Counted from the stretch's first letter, positions 8,176-16,635 are shown. The stretch is 64,000 bases of DNA from Pseudactinotalea terrae (GCF_009733845.1 NZ_WNXZ01000007.1:172983-236982), one strand, 5' to 3'. Program-made: numbers and translations. Notes: generated from the letters alone by a model not told the origin.

Positions 8176-9262
8176 GCCCGCCAGGTTCCACGGTCATGGT
8201 GAACGCCACCACGTCACCCATCTCGTCGCCGTCGAGCTCGAACGGCTCCGGCTCCGAGAGCCGCACCTCGAACCGCTTGCCCCGGCGGTAGCGGAGTGCG
8301 TCCAGCTGCTTGGGGCCGCGCTTGTTGAGCGGCAGGCTCGTCGAGTCCGGACGGCGCCGCATGAACGGGTGCTCCACCAGCACCCGGAAGAGCACGCTCA
8401 GCCAGCCCAGCGCACCATCGGGGCGCAGGGCGACCAGGTCGAGCACGCCGTCATCGAGCTCGGCATCGGGGAGCAGCACCACGTCGCCGGTGAGCGTGCC
8501 CACGTTGCCCACCATCACCGTGTGCACGGTGGTCTTGCGCGGCTTGGCCCCGTCGATCCGATACGCCACCTTGATGCGGTGGTCGCCCTTCAACGAGAGC
8601 CAGATCGCCCGCACGTAGGCGAGCCAGCCGGCCTTCTTCTTCAGCTCGGAATCGGTGTTGACGAGCATCTGCGCGTCCAGCCCCACCCCGCCCAGCACGA
8701 GGAACACGCGCTCCTCCTTGCTCGCGATGCCCTCACGCCGCAGGGTGGCAACCCCGAGATCGATCTTGCGCTCCTCGCCGGCGAACGCGGTGGCGACGGC
8801 GTCATCGACGTCATCGAGCACGAGCCCCAGGTTGCGTGCCAGCAGGTTCCCGGTGCCGCTCGGGATCAGCGCGAGGGCGACCCCGCTGCCGCGCAGCCCC
8901 TCAGCGACCGCCCGCACGGTGCCGTCGCCTCCGGCGACGAGCACGACCCCCACCCCTGCCTCGACGGCCTGCTTCGCCATCTCGACACCCGGATCCTCGG
9001 CGGTGGTCTCGATCCACAGGCTCGGCTCGTAGTCGGCGCGTTCCTGCGCAGCTTCCACGGCTGCCTCCAGCACCTCGCGCTCGACCTTGGTCGGGTTGTA
9101 GACGATCGCCGCGCGCCGAGGCGGAGGTGGAGTCCCGTGCTCGGCGACCTTCTCCGCCGTCTCGCCGGCGGTCGCGACCGCAGCCGCTCCCGGGTCGGTG
9201 TTCTGGATCGGTCCGGATGGATCCGGGATCTTCTCGCTCGCCACCCCCACATCGAACCCCAT
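8156..9262 (-). CDS. Diacylglycerol kinase-family lipid kinase
   Basis: A member of the DagK/YegS/LCB5 family, about 368 residues from the chosen ATG 9262. The frame stays open to 9442 and another ATG lies at 9334; no candidate has a convincing ribosome site, so the N-terminus is uncertain. The catalytic domain starts at AAIVYNPTK and has the nucleotide-binding GGDGTVRAVAEG and PSGTGNLLARN motifs. The C-terminal half is the usual beta-rich domain ending in a DGDEMGD segment. Such enzymes phosphorylate diacylglycerol or related lipids at the membrane. The preceding 60-80 residues are Pro-rich and low complexity. Confidence 0.85.
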   Translation of the reverse strand: MGFDVGVASEKIPDPSGPIQNTDPGAAAVATAGETAEKVAEHGTPPPPRRAAIVYNPTKVEREVLEAAVEAAQERADYEPSLWIETTAEDPGVEMAKQAVEAGVGVVLVAGGDGTVRAVAEGLRGSGVALALIPSGTGNLLARNLGLVLDDVDDAVATAFAGEERKIDLGVATLRREGIASKEERVFLVLGGVGLDAQMLVNTDSELKKKAGWLAYVRAIWLSLKGDHRIKVAYRIDGAKPRKTTVHTVMVGNVGTLTGDVVLLPDAELDDGVLDLVALRPDGALGWLSVLFRVLVEHPFMRRRPDSTSLPLNKRGPKQLDALRYRRGKRFEVRLSEPEPFELDGDEMGDVVAFTMTVEPGGLTVRVP

Positions 9263-9482
9263 GGACGACGGCGGTCGCGCCAGTTTCGCTCCCGGCAGTG
9301 GTCGGGTGCGTGGCCGAGTGGGCGGGCGAGGCATCGGCTGGCCCCGACAAGCCGAGGTAGCGACCCACGCCGCGCTGACGGAACGCTCCCGACCGTTGTG
9401 ATGTGGGTACGACGTACCTGACGCGTCCGATCCGCACCGCAACGGCCTCAGCGGTCCTCGGGTCGTTCCCGCCGTCGGAACC

Positions 9483-10370
9483 TCAGCGGTCCTGCGCGCA
9501 GCGGAACCCGACGTGGGACATCCCCGTGTCCTCCGTCTGCGGGGAGCGGGCGGCGGGGCGGAAGCGCAGGCAGTACTCGGGCGAGCAGAGGAACGAGCCG
9601 CCCTTGAGCACGCGGCGGGGTGCGCCGGCCGGTTCCGGGTTGAGCAGGCTCGGCCGGCCGGAGAGATCGAGGCTGGGCGCCGGGTGGTGGCCGGGGCGGT
9701 AGATGTCGGTGGTCCACTCCCAGGTGTTGCCGATCAGGTCGACGAGCCCGAAGTCGTTGGCCGGGAACGAGCCCACGGGCGAGGTGCCGCCGTAGCCCTG
9801 GTTGTCGTACGGGAAGCGACCGATCCAGGTGTTGGCCTGCGGGACGCCGTCGGGATAGGGGTCGGCGCCCCAGGCGAACATGCGGCCCTCGTGCCCGCCG
9901 CGGGCGGCGAGCTCGTGCTCGGCCTCGGTGGGAAGGCGCAGCCCGCGCCAGGCCGCGTAGGCGGTGGCATCCTCGAACGCGACGTGGACCACCGGGTGGT
10001 CGAGGAGCCCGTCGAGGTCGGAGTCGGGGCCGAACGGGCGGTTCCAGGCCGCGCCCGGCTGCCAGCGCCACCAGTGGCGCCAGTTGCCGAGGTCGACCGG
10101 GCCCTCGGTGGGCGTGAACACCATCGCCCCCGGGACGAGCGCAGCGGGGTCGGCCCCGGGGAAGTCCGCCGGGTCGAGCTCGCGCTCGGCCACCGTGACG
10201 TACCCGGTCGCGCTGACGAACTCGGCGTACTGCGCGTTCGTCACCGGGTGCCGGTCGATCGCGAACGGACCGACCTCACGCTGGTGCACGGGTCGCTCGT
10301 CGGGATAGAAGTCCTCGGACCCCATGAGGAAGGTGCCGCCGGACAGAGGGACGAGATCGTGTTCGCTCAC
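9483..10370 (-). CDS. Formylglycine-generating enzyme (sulfatase-activating)
   Basis: A 295-residue FGE/SUMF1-family enzyme from GTG 10370. It contains the family opening LVPLSGGTFLMGSED, the sequence LRLPTEAEHELAARGG, GNTWEWTTD, and the C-terminal active-site segment with Cys262 and Cys267 spaced C-x4-C (LCSPEYC) followed by RFRPAARSPQ. This pair coordinates copper and carries out aerobic oxidation of the sulfatase Cys to formylglycine in the cytoplasm. The gene lies 7 bp downstream of the AraC-type regulator and may be cotranscribed with it. Its likely client in this window is the C-T-P-S-R sulfatase at 2553-4001; that link is inference. Confidence 0.92.
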   Translation of the reverse strand: MSEHDLVPLSGGTFLMGSEDFYPDERPVHQREVGPFAIDRHPVTNAQYAEFVSATGYVTVAERELDPADFPGADPAALVPGAMVFTPTEGPVDLGNWRHWWRWQPGAAWNRPFGPDSDLDGLLDHPVVHVAFEDATAYAAWRGLRLPTEAEHELAARGGHEGRMFAWGADPYPDGVPQANTWIGRFPYDNQGYGGTSPVGSFPANDFGLVDLIGNTWEWTTDIYRPGHHPAPSLDLSGRPSLLNPEPAGAPRRVLKGGSFLCSPEYCLRFRPAARSPQTEDTGMSHVGFRCAQDR

Positions 10371-10377
10371 ACGACCA

Positions 10378-11208
10378 TCATGCGCCACCACCGAGCGCGG
10401 TTGCTGGCGTGGGTCGGCGCGCGGCGAGCAGCTGGGTGGGCGTCTCGCCGGCGTGCCGGGCGACGTCGCGGGTGAAATGGCTCTGGTCGGCGTAGCCGTG
10501 CTCGGCAGCGATCGTGGCCAATGGTCGGCGGCCCAGCTCCGCCGTCGCACGCTCGAAGCGCACCACGCCGGCGAGCTCCTTGGGGCTCAGCCCTATGTGG
10601 TGGGTGAACGTCGTCGATACGTGGCGATGGCTCCAACCGGTCGCAGCCACGAGGTCCCTGATCCTTGACCTCCCACCGCTGCGAGCGATCGTGCCCGACA
10701 TCCAGCTCACCCAGTCCGGAACCGGTCTCGCGTGGTCCAACCGGGAGATCAGCAGCCTCTCGACCAGCGCGAAGCGGTCCTGCCACTCCGCGGCGTCGTT
10801 CAGCCGGTCGGCGAGCCGGTCGCCCAGGGATGCCGAGACGTCGGCGGCATCGGTCACCCTGCGCGCGAGCTCCTTGCCCGGGATCGACAGGAGCTGCTGC
10901 ACGCCGGTCGGCGTGAGGTAGATCTGGACGCAGCGCTGAATGCCGTCGAACGAGGTGTCGGCCACCCCGGTGGACAGTCCGGCGACGAACGAGCCGTACG
11001 TCTGCCCGGCGCCCACGCCATCGCTGAGGGTGTCGATCCGCAGCGGATCTCCGAACGCGAGCACCAGAGGGATCAGGGTGCCGGCCGGTTGTCGCCGGTG
11101 CACTGGCTCAACACTGCGCTCGGACATGCCCACCATGCCCGCGACCAGTCCGGCAAGCGGCGGCGCGACCCGGTGCCGCACGAGCTCGAGCGTGGGCCCA
11201 GCCTCCAT
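10378..11208 (-). CDS. AraC-family transcriptional regulator
   Basis: A 276-residue regulator (ATG 11208; a GTG three bases upstream is also possible). The N-terminal ~150 residues form a sensor-like domain without recognised motif. The C-terminal double helix-turn-helix contains IRDLVAATGWSHRHVSTTF and the AraC signature AAEHGYADQSHFTRDVARHAG. It precedes the formylglycine-generating enzyme on the same strand and is divergent from the dihydrofolate-reductase-like gene across 74 bp, so either neighbour could be its target. The effector is unknown. Confidence 0.85.
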   Translation of the reverse strand: MEAGPTLELVRHRVAPPLAGLVAGMVGMSERSVEPVHRRQPAGTLIPLVLAFGDPLRIDTLSDGVGAGQTYGSFVAGLSTGVADTSFDGIQRCVQIYLTPTGVQQLLSIPGKELARRVTDAADVSASLGDRLADRLNDAAEWQDRFALVERLLISRLDHARPVPDWVSWMSGTIARSGGRSRIRDLVAATGWSHRHVSTTFTHHIGLSPKELAGVVRFERATAELGRRPLATIAAEHGYADQSHFTRDVARHAGETPTQLLAARRPTPATALGGGA

Positions 11209-11282
11209 CACCGCAGTGTCTCAGAGCAGCAAGGTCCAATTTGTTCAAGCCACGCGCCCACCGCCGGCACCACCATGGGTCC

Positions 11283-11864
11283 ATGCGAAACCTGGTCGTG
11301 ATCGAGTTCCTGAGCGTCGACGGCGTCATGCAGGGCCTGGGCTCACCCGAGGAAGACACCGATGGCGGTTTCGTTCACGGCGGCTGGGGTGCCCCCTATG
11401 CCGCGGCCGTCCACGACGCCGTGACCGCCGACGGGATGGACAGCACGGCGGCCTACCTGTTCGGCCGGCGCACCTACGAGAAGCTCGCGGCTTTCTGGCC
11501 GCAGCAGAGCGACGACAACCCGATGGCCCGGCAGCTGAACCAGTCACCGAAGTACGTCGTCACCCGCACGCTCACCGAGCTGGCGTGGCACGGGGCGGTC
11601 GTGCTCGATGGCGACCTCGGCACCGCTGTCACCGCGCTCAAGGCCGCCGGTGAGGGCGACATCGTGGCGCTGGGCAGCGGGGTTCTCGTGCACGAGCTGA
11701 TGCAGCTCGGCCTGGTGGACGAGTTCCGACTCTTCATCCACCCGCTGCTGCTCGGCACGGGCAAGCGGTTGTTCCGGGGTCTGCCGGAGCCGCAGCGGTT
11801 GCGGCTGGAGTCGCAGACCGCCACGACCGCGGGCACCGTCGTCGTGCGCTATCGCTTGGAGTAG
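11283..11864 (+). CDS. Dihydrofolate reductase/RibD C-terminal-like protein
   Basis: A 193-residue protein of the RibD_C/DHFR-like superfamily. Recognisable parts are the opening MRNLVVIEFLSVDGVMQG, the FGRRTYEKLAAFWP segment and the closing LVDEFRLFIHPLLLGTGKRLF. The family binds NADPH and includes riboflavin deaminase-reductase C-domains as well as many proteins of unknown substrate found beside regulators. Start ATG 11283 has no good ribosome site, suggesting a short or absent leader. It is divergent from the AraC-type regulator. Confidence 0.85.
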   Translation: MRNLVVIEFLSVDGVMQGLGSPEEDTDGGFVHGGWGAPYAAAVHDAVTADGMDSTAAYLFGRRTYEKLAAFWPQQSDDNPMARQLNQSPKYVVTRTLTELAWHGAVVLDGDLGTAVTALKAAGEGDIVALGSGVLVHELMQLGLVDEFRLFIHPLLLGTGKRLFRGLPEPQRLRLESQTATTAGTVVVRYRLE

Positions 11865-11874
11865 CGCGGTCCGA

Positions 11875-13725
11875 TCAGGCCAGCCGCATGCTCGACCACC
11901 CGTGCCCGATCTGCTGCTGGGACTTCACCCAGGCCTTGGCATTCCCGCGGTAGAGGAACATCGCGCCGTTGGGGGCGATCGTCAGGTAGTCGTCCAGGCT
12001 GTCGGCGTCGAACCCCCCGACCGAGTACACGCGCAGTCCGGACCAACCGGTACCGACCTGCACCCGGGCGCCGGCGAAGCGGCCGGAACCGTTGCCGAGG
12101 TAGGCGAACATCCGCCCCGACCGGTCCACGCCGAGGATGTCGGGGCGGCCGTCGCGGTTGACGTCGCCCCCGGCGAGGACCTGGGTGAACACGCCCCACC
12201 CGTGGCCGATCTGGGTCCGGCCCGACTGGAAGCCGCCCTTGCCGTTGCCCTTGTACAGCCACATCTTGCCGCCGGCGTCGATGGCGACGAGGTCGCTGCG
12301 GCCGTCGCCATCGAAGTCGCCGGGGGAGAACACGTGGGTCATCGCGGACCAGCCGCTGCCGAACGAGAGCCGGGCTCCGAACGACCCGTTGCCCCTGCCC
12401 GGGTACAGGTGCAGCCGGCCGCTGGCGTCGATGCCGAAGATGTCCGCCCTGCCGTCGCCGTTGGCGTCGTTGGCAGCGAGGATCCGGAACGTCTTCCACC
12501 CGGACCCCACCTTGCGCGAGCTGGACCAGCCGCCCGAGCCGTTGCCCTGGTACAGCCGCAGCGCACCGGTGGCGTCCACCGCCAGGACATCGGAGAACGT
12601 GTCGCCCGTGTAGTCGTGGTGCAGCACGTGGCGGGGCACCGGCGCGGCGACCACCGGCCGCGGCGAGACCTGGGAGGCGGGCGCCCAGCCCTGGGTACCA
12701 CTGGGCGTGGTGACCTGGATGAACGAGTTGGTCTTCACGCCGGCGCCGGGCGTGGTGAGCACGGTCCCGGAGCGGACCGTCGTGACGAGCTGCGCCGTCG
12801 ACGACGGGGTCGTGCGCAGGGCGGTGGTACCCAGCGCCCAATAGCTGCAGGAGGTGGGTGTCTTGGACACGCTCACCGAGATCGCACCGTCGCGCAGGGA
12901 GATGCCGCGGGCTGCGAGCCAGGTGTCGGGGTTGAGCACGCTGCCGCCGGCCGCCTCGCCGTAGCGGCCCTGCCAGATCTCGAGGTGCAGGTGCGGCCCG
13001 GTGGAGACACCGGTGGAGGCGACCGTCGCGATCCGCTGCCCGGCGACGACCCGGTCGCCCGCACGCACGAACTCGGTGGCGTTGCGCGAGTGCGAGTAGG
13101 AGCTGGTGATGATCTTGCCGTCGATGACGTGCTCGATGACGATCCACTGACCGGCGGCCACGTTGGGCTTGGCGGTCTTCACCACACCGGCGGCGATGGC
13201 GTAGATCGGGGTGCCCAACGGGGCGGCCATGTCCTGGCCCATGTGCGCCAGGGAGGCGTTGATCGTCGGCGCGCACCGAGGACCCTGCGGCGAGGTCATG
13301 CGGTAGACCCCGGATGGCAGCGGCAGGGCGAGCACAGGCGCGGCCATGACCGTGAGCGACTGGGGCCCGACCTGGGTGGTGGTGACCTCGGTCCTGTCCG
13401 TCGGGAGGGCCTCATCGACGACGACGGCGCCCGGCTCGGTGGGCTCCTCGCCCTGCTCCGCGGGCTCGGTGGGCTCGGGCGCGGGCTCCGTGGTGGGCTC
13501 GGGCGCGGGATCCGTGGTGGGCGTGGACGACGGCGTGGGCGACGGCTCCGGCGTGGCCTCCTCGGTGACCTGCTCCTGCGTCGGAGGTTCCGACGGAGTG
13601 GCATCCGACGGCGCGCTCATGCCCGCGGTGATCAGCACCCCCACGAAAGCGGCTGCGGCCGCACGCGCGAAGAGGCGTTGGCCAGGGCGAGGTCGTGGCG
13701 GTGTCATGTCATCCCCCGATGTCAT
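11875..13725 (-). CDS. Secreted M23 peptidase with SH3b domain and VCBS/FG-GAP repeats
   Basis: A 616-residue exported protein (ATG 13725; ATG 13707 equally plausible). An N-terminal Arg-rich signal is followed by a Pro/Thr/Glu linker (residues 42-105). The LytM/M23 domain has zinc ligands in HMGQD (His161, Asp165) and HLHLEIW (His245, His247), indicating an active peptidoglycan endopeptidase fold. A bacterial SH3-like segment follows (GTQGWAPASQV near its end). The C-terminal ~240 residues hold about five repeats of D-x-D/N-G-D-G-R-x-D type (NANGDGRADI, DFDGDGRSDL, DVNRDGRPDI), which usually bind calcium and form a propeller. It probably acts on cell wall outside the cell. Its gene stands alone. 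Confidence 0.9.
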   Translation of the reverse strand: MTSGDDMTPPRPRPGQRLFARAAAAAFVGVLITAGMSAPSDATPSEPPTQEQVTEEATPEPSPTPSSTPTTDPAPEPTTEPAPEPTEPAEQGEEPTEPGAVVVDEALPTDRTEVTTTQVGPQSLTVMAAPVLALPLPSGVYRMTSPQGPRCAPTINASLAHMGQDMAAPLGTPIYAIAAGVVKTAKPNVAAGQWIVIEHVIDGKIITSSYSHSRNATEFVRAGDRVVAGQRIATVASTGVSTGPHLHLEIWQGRYGEAAGGSVLNPDTWLAARGISLRDGAISVSVSKTPTSCSYWALGTTALRTTPSSTAQLVTTVRSGTVLTTPGAGVKTNSFIQVTTPSGTQGWAPASQVSPRPVVAAPVPRHVLHHDYTGDTFSDVLAVDATGALRLYQGNGSGGWSSSRKVGSGWKTFRILAANDANGDGRADIFGIDASGRLHLYPGRGNGSFGARLSFGSGWSAMTHVFSPGDFDGDGRSDLVAIDAGGKMWLYKGNGKGGFQSGRTQIGHGWGVFTQVLAGGDVNRDGRPDILGVDRSGRMFAYLGNGSGRFAGARVQVGTGWSGLRVYSVGGFDADSLDDYLTIAPNGAMFLYRGNAKAWVKSQQQIGHGWSSMRLA

Positions 13726-13752
13726 GTGGATCCCAGATATGGGCGTGTCGGA

Positions 13753-13791
13753 TGTGCCGAATGTGCATAGTGTGCAGTATGTGACAGGTGT
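13753..13791. repeat. Degenerate 9-bp tandem repeat upstream of the M23 gene
   Basis: TGT occurs at 13753, 13762, 13771, 13780 and 13789, an exact 9-bp period; the first four copies are TGTG. The array lies in the promoter region of the M23 gene (minus strand, read as CACA units). It merges into a hairpin with arms CAGGTGT (13785-13791) and ACACCTG (13800-13806). Confidence 0.5.
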
Positions 13792-13935
13792 CTATCGACA
13801 CACCTGCCCTGCGGGCATCTCCGGGACCCTGACTTGCCCGTGTCGGGAGCCCGCCTCGAGCCGACGGTGGCGACGGTCGGACGGGTCGGTCACCGGGTAT
13901 CCGCAGGCGCGCGTCGACGTTGCATCGTTGCCAAC

Positions 13936-13949
13936 CAACTAGATAGTTG
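13936..13949. promoter_or_regulatory. Palindromic operator of the TetR-type gene
   Basis: CAACTA-GA-TAGTTG is a perfect inverted repeat with a 2-bp centre. It ends one base before a -10-like hexamer and 13 bp before the TetR-type start codon. Its AT content contrasts with the flanks. Size and placement fit autoregulation by the TetR-family protein. Confidence 0.65.
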
Positions 13950-13950
13950 C

Positions 13951-13956
13951 TACCTT
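13951..13956 (+). promoter_or_regulatory. Leaderless -10 of the TetR-type gene
   Basis: TACCTT lies 6 nt before GTG 13963, with no ribosome site between. Transcription would start at or next to the start codon, and a protein bound to the adjacent palindrome would block it. Confidence 0.45.
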
Positions 13957-13962
13957 CGGCGC

Positions 13963-14550
13963 GTGCCCGCATCCGGATCGACCAGGGACGGCCACGCGTC
14001 GAGAGAACGCCTCTTGAACGCTGCGACAGCGGAGTTTGCGCAGTACGGCCTCGCAGGGGCGCGCGTCGACCGGATCGCCGCCGCAGCAGGCGTGAACAAG
14101 GCGCAGTCGTACGCCTGGTTCGGCAACAAGGACAACCTGTTCGCGCTGGTCTTCGCCCGACACCTGGCCGCGATCGCCCAGCTCATCCCTCTCGACGGGT
14201 TCGACCTGCCCGACTACGTCGTGCGGCTGTACGACTTCTACCTCGAGGACCCCACGCACGTGCGGCTCGCGACCTGGATGCGCCTCGAACGGGTGCCAGC
14301 GGGCCTGCTCTCGGAGCAGATGAACGACCACCTGGGCCCGATGCTGGAGAGCATCGCGCTCGCACAGGCGCAGGGTGTGGTGACGGACCGGTACACCCCC
14401 CCTGAGGCGTATCAGCTCGCCATCGGCCTGAGCCTGACCTGGTCGCCCGCCAGCGTCCTGGTCGCGGCTGCGCCGGACGACGACGAGTCCGAGCATCAGC
14501 GGCGACGCGCGATCCTGCGAGAAACCGCGCAGCGCACCTTCGCGCCCTGA
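13963..14550 (+). CDS. TetR-family transcriptional regulator
   Basis: A 195-residue regulator from GTG 13963. The N-terminal helix-turn-helix is typical of TetR: RERLLNAATAEFAQYGLAG followed by RIAAAAGVNKAQSYAWFGNK. The C-terminal part is all-helical and ligand binding, with a TetR_C type end. The start was chosen by the family's usual length and by the adjacent -10 and operator. It is followed after 99 bp by the zinc-dependent alcohol dehydrogenase on the same strand, which is a likely target. The inducer is unknown. Confidence 0.88.
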   Translation: MPASGSTRDGHASRERLLNAATAEFAQYGLAGARVDRIAAAAGVNKAQSYAWFGNKDNLFALVFARHLAAIAQLIPLDGFDLPDYVVRLYDFYLEDPTHVRLATWMRLERVPAGLLSEQMNDHLGPMLESIALAQAQGVVTDRYTPPEAYQLAIGLSLTWSPASVLVAAAPDDDESEHQRRRAILRETAQRTFAP

Positions 14551-14649
14551 CCCGATGCGAACCACACCGACCCCACGACGACGAATGGACCTCATGACCA
14601 CGAGTCACCGCACATGCCCGGCCCGCCGTCCAGGCCGGCTGAGCTTGGG

Positions 14650-15765
14650 ATGGCTTCGGCAACGGCCTACGCCGCCCTCTCATCCGACACACCGCTGCAG
14701 CCGATCACGATCACCCGTCGCGAGCTGCGCGACGACGATGTGGCCGTCACGATCACGCACTGCGGGGTGTGCCACTCCGACCTCGATGCCATCCGCGGGC
14801 ACCGGGGTCCGACACCGCTCGTACCAGGGCACGAGTTCGTGGGGATCGTCACCGCGGTCGGTACGAGTGTCTCGCAGCTCGGACCGGGCGATCGGGTCGC
14901 CGTCGGAAACATCGTCGACAGCTGCGGCGCGTGCGACATGTGCCTGGCCGGCCAGGAGAACTACTGCCGGGAGTTCCCCACCCTCACCTACGGAGGCACG
15001 GACCGGCACGACCGCACAACCACTCAGGGTGGGTACGCCACCGAGTACGTCGTCAGGGAACGCTTCGCCTACGCGCTGCCCGACGGTCTCGACCCGGCCG
15101 GAGTGGCGCCCCTGATGTGCGCCGGCGTCACGGTGTGGGAGCCGCTCCGACGCTGGGGTGTCGGCGCGGGCACGGCGGTCGGCGTCGTCGGGCTCGGTGG
15201 GTTGGGACACCTCGCGGTGAAGTTCGCGGCGGCGCTCGGGGCGGAGGTCACCGTGTTCACGACGGCGGCGGCCAAGGCGAGCGAGGCGCTGCGGCTCGGC
15301 GCATCGCGCGCGGTGGTCAGCACACGATCCGACGAGCTTGCTGCCGAGCGCGGTGGTCAGGACTTCATCCTGGACACGGCGTCCGGCCAGCACGACCTGG
15401 ACCCGTACCTCGACGCCCTCAGGCTCGACGGGACACTCTGCGTCGTCGGCATGAGCGGGCAGCCGAGGTTCGATCCTCTCGCCCTCCTCATCGGCCGGAA
15501 GAGCCTGGCCTCGGCGGGCAGCGGCGGGGTTCCCAGAACGCGCGAGATGCTCGACTTCTGCGCGGAGCGCGGGATCACCGCCGACGTCGAGGTCCTCCCG
15601 CTCACCGAGGTCAACACGGCACTCGAACGCCTTCGCCGGGGCGATGTCCGCTACCGGTTCACCCTCGCCGTGGAGCAGGCCGTGGCGGCCGTACCCCCTC
15701 GGTCGAATCCGAGTCCGGTGATGCGTCATCACCCAAACGGCCCGACGGGCCCGACGAGAGGATGA
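14650..15765 (+). CDS. Zinc-dependent alcohol dehydrogenase (YahK/AdhC-like, CAD type)
   Basis: A 371-residue medium-chain NAD(P)-dependent alcohol dehydrogenase. It has the catalytic zinc site HCGVCHSDLDAIRG and GHEFVGIV, the structural zinc Cys cluster in DSCGACDMCLAGQENYC, and the Rossmann motif GVVGLGGLGHLAVK. This pattern matches the cinnamyl-alcohol/YahK branch, which reduces aldehydes with NADPH. The reading frame continues about 30 residues past the usual end of the family with a Pro/His/Asn-rich tail, which is odd. It follows the TetR-type regulator and is 4 bp from the YCII-like gene, so the genes are probably cotranscribed. Confidence 0.88.
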   Translation: MASATAYAALSSDTPLQPITITRRELRDDDVAVTITHCGVCHSDLDAIRGHRGPTPLVPGHEFVGIVTAVGTSVSQLGPGDRVAVGNIVDSCGACDMCLAGQENYCREFPTLTYGGTDRHDRTTTQGGYATEYVVRERFAYALPDGLDPAGVAPLMCAGVTVWEPLRRWGVGAGTAVGVVGLGGLGHLAVKFAAALGAEVTVFTTAAAKASEALRLGASRAVVSTRSDELAAERGGQDFILDTASGQHDLDPYLDALRLDGTLCVVGMSGQPRFDPLALLIGRKSLASAGSGGVPRTREMLDFCAERGITADVEVLPLTEVNTALERLRRGDVRYRFTLAVEQAVAAVPPRSNPSPVMRHHPNGPTGPTRG

Positions 15766-15769
15766 CGAG

Positions 15770-16126
15770 ATGACAACCTTCCTGGTGCTGATCTACGGCA
15801 ACGAGCAGGCGTGGCACGCCATGTCCACCGAGGAGATGGCCGAGCTCGAAGCAGGCCACCGCGACCTGGTGGCGGCGGCGGGAGCGGGGATTCGCGCCTC
15901 CGGAGAGCTCGAAGGTTCCGATCGGGCGACGACCTTGCGCGCAGATGCGGCGGGACGGCCCGCCCGAACCGCGGGCCCCTTCGCGGAGTCCACGGAGATC
16001 ATCGGCGGCTACTACGTGATCGAGGCCCGCGACATCGACGAGGTAGCCGGCTGGGCCGCGCGGCTTCACGAGGCGTCCGCCGGCCACGGAGGGGTGGAGA
16101 TCCGTCAGCACCTGGAGCTGCGGTGA
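15770..16126 (+). CDS. YCII-related (DGPF-domain) protein
   Basis: A 118-residue single-domain protein with the family motif GPFAESTEIIGGYYVIEA. Start ATG 15770 follows a GAGAGG site. YCII/DGPF proteins are small ferredoxin-like folds of unclear catalytic role, often encoded beside ECF sigma factors, regulators or DinB-like proteins. It sits directly after the alcohol dehydrogenase, and its stop overlaps the start of the DinB-like gene (GTGA), indicating translational coupling. Confidence 0.85.
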   Translation: MTTFLVLIYGNEQAWHAMSTEEMAELEAGHRDLVAAAGAGIRASGELEGSDRATTLRADAAGRPARTAGPFAESTEIIGGYYVIEARDIDEVAGWAARLHEASAGHGGVEIRQHLELR

Positions 16127-16635
16127 GCGCGGAGAGCGCGGGCTCGATGGAACCACGCCTCCCTACCTTGCTGGTGCAACGGCTGGATGCCGGCCGGGAC
16201 CACGTGCTCCAGACGATCGAGGGGCTCGACGAACCAGAGCTCGACACGGTGGTCGCGCCCTCCGGCTGGACTGCGCGCTCGATGATCAGCCACCTGCTCT
16301 ACGACGTCGAGATCTTCTGGCTCCAGGCCGTGCTGGCTGCCGATGAGGACGCAATCGCTCGTGTGCGCGATGGCTGGACGGCACCGTCGGTGCCGGGTCC
16401 GGAGCTCCGTGCCTCGTACCGTGACGCGGTCGCTCGCGGAAACCACGTGCTCGCGGAGGCGGACCTCGATGCGCCGCCGGCGTGGTGGCCGCCACCGGAG
16501 GTCTTCGGCGGTCCGCGGTTGAGCACCGGCTGGGAGATCCTCCTGCGCGTCCTGGAGGAGACCTCGGTGCATGCCGGGCACCTTGATATGGCCCGCGAAC
16601 GGCTCGACGGCCGCCAGCACCTGGTCGTCACCTGA
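16123..16635 (+). CDS. DinB-like/maleylpyruvate isomerase-type four-helix protein
   Basis: A 170-residue protein starting at GTG 16123, overlapping the preceding stop as GTGA. It has the DinB/DUF664 layout: four predicted helices with His residues suited to metal binding, including SGWTARSMISHLLYDVE and the C-terminal ETSVHAGHLDMARERLDG. Related proteins are mycothiol- or bacillithiol-dependent transferases or isomerases. The three-gene set (dehydrogenase, YCII, DinB) suggests detoxification of a reactive compound; this is inference. Confidence 0.75.
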   Translation: MSAESAGSMEPRLPTLLVQRLDAGRDHVLQTIEGLDEPELDTVVAPSGWTARSMISHLLYDVEIFWLQAVLAADEDAIARVRDGWTAPSVPGPELRASYRDAVARGNHVLAEADLDAPPAWWPPPEVFGGPRLSTGWEILLRVLEETSVHAGHLDMARERLDGRQHLVVT

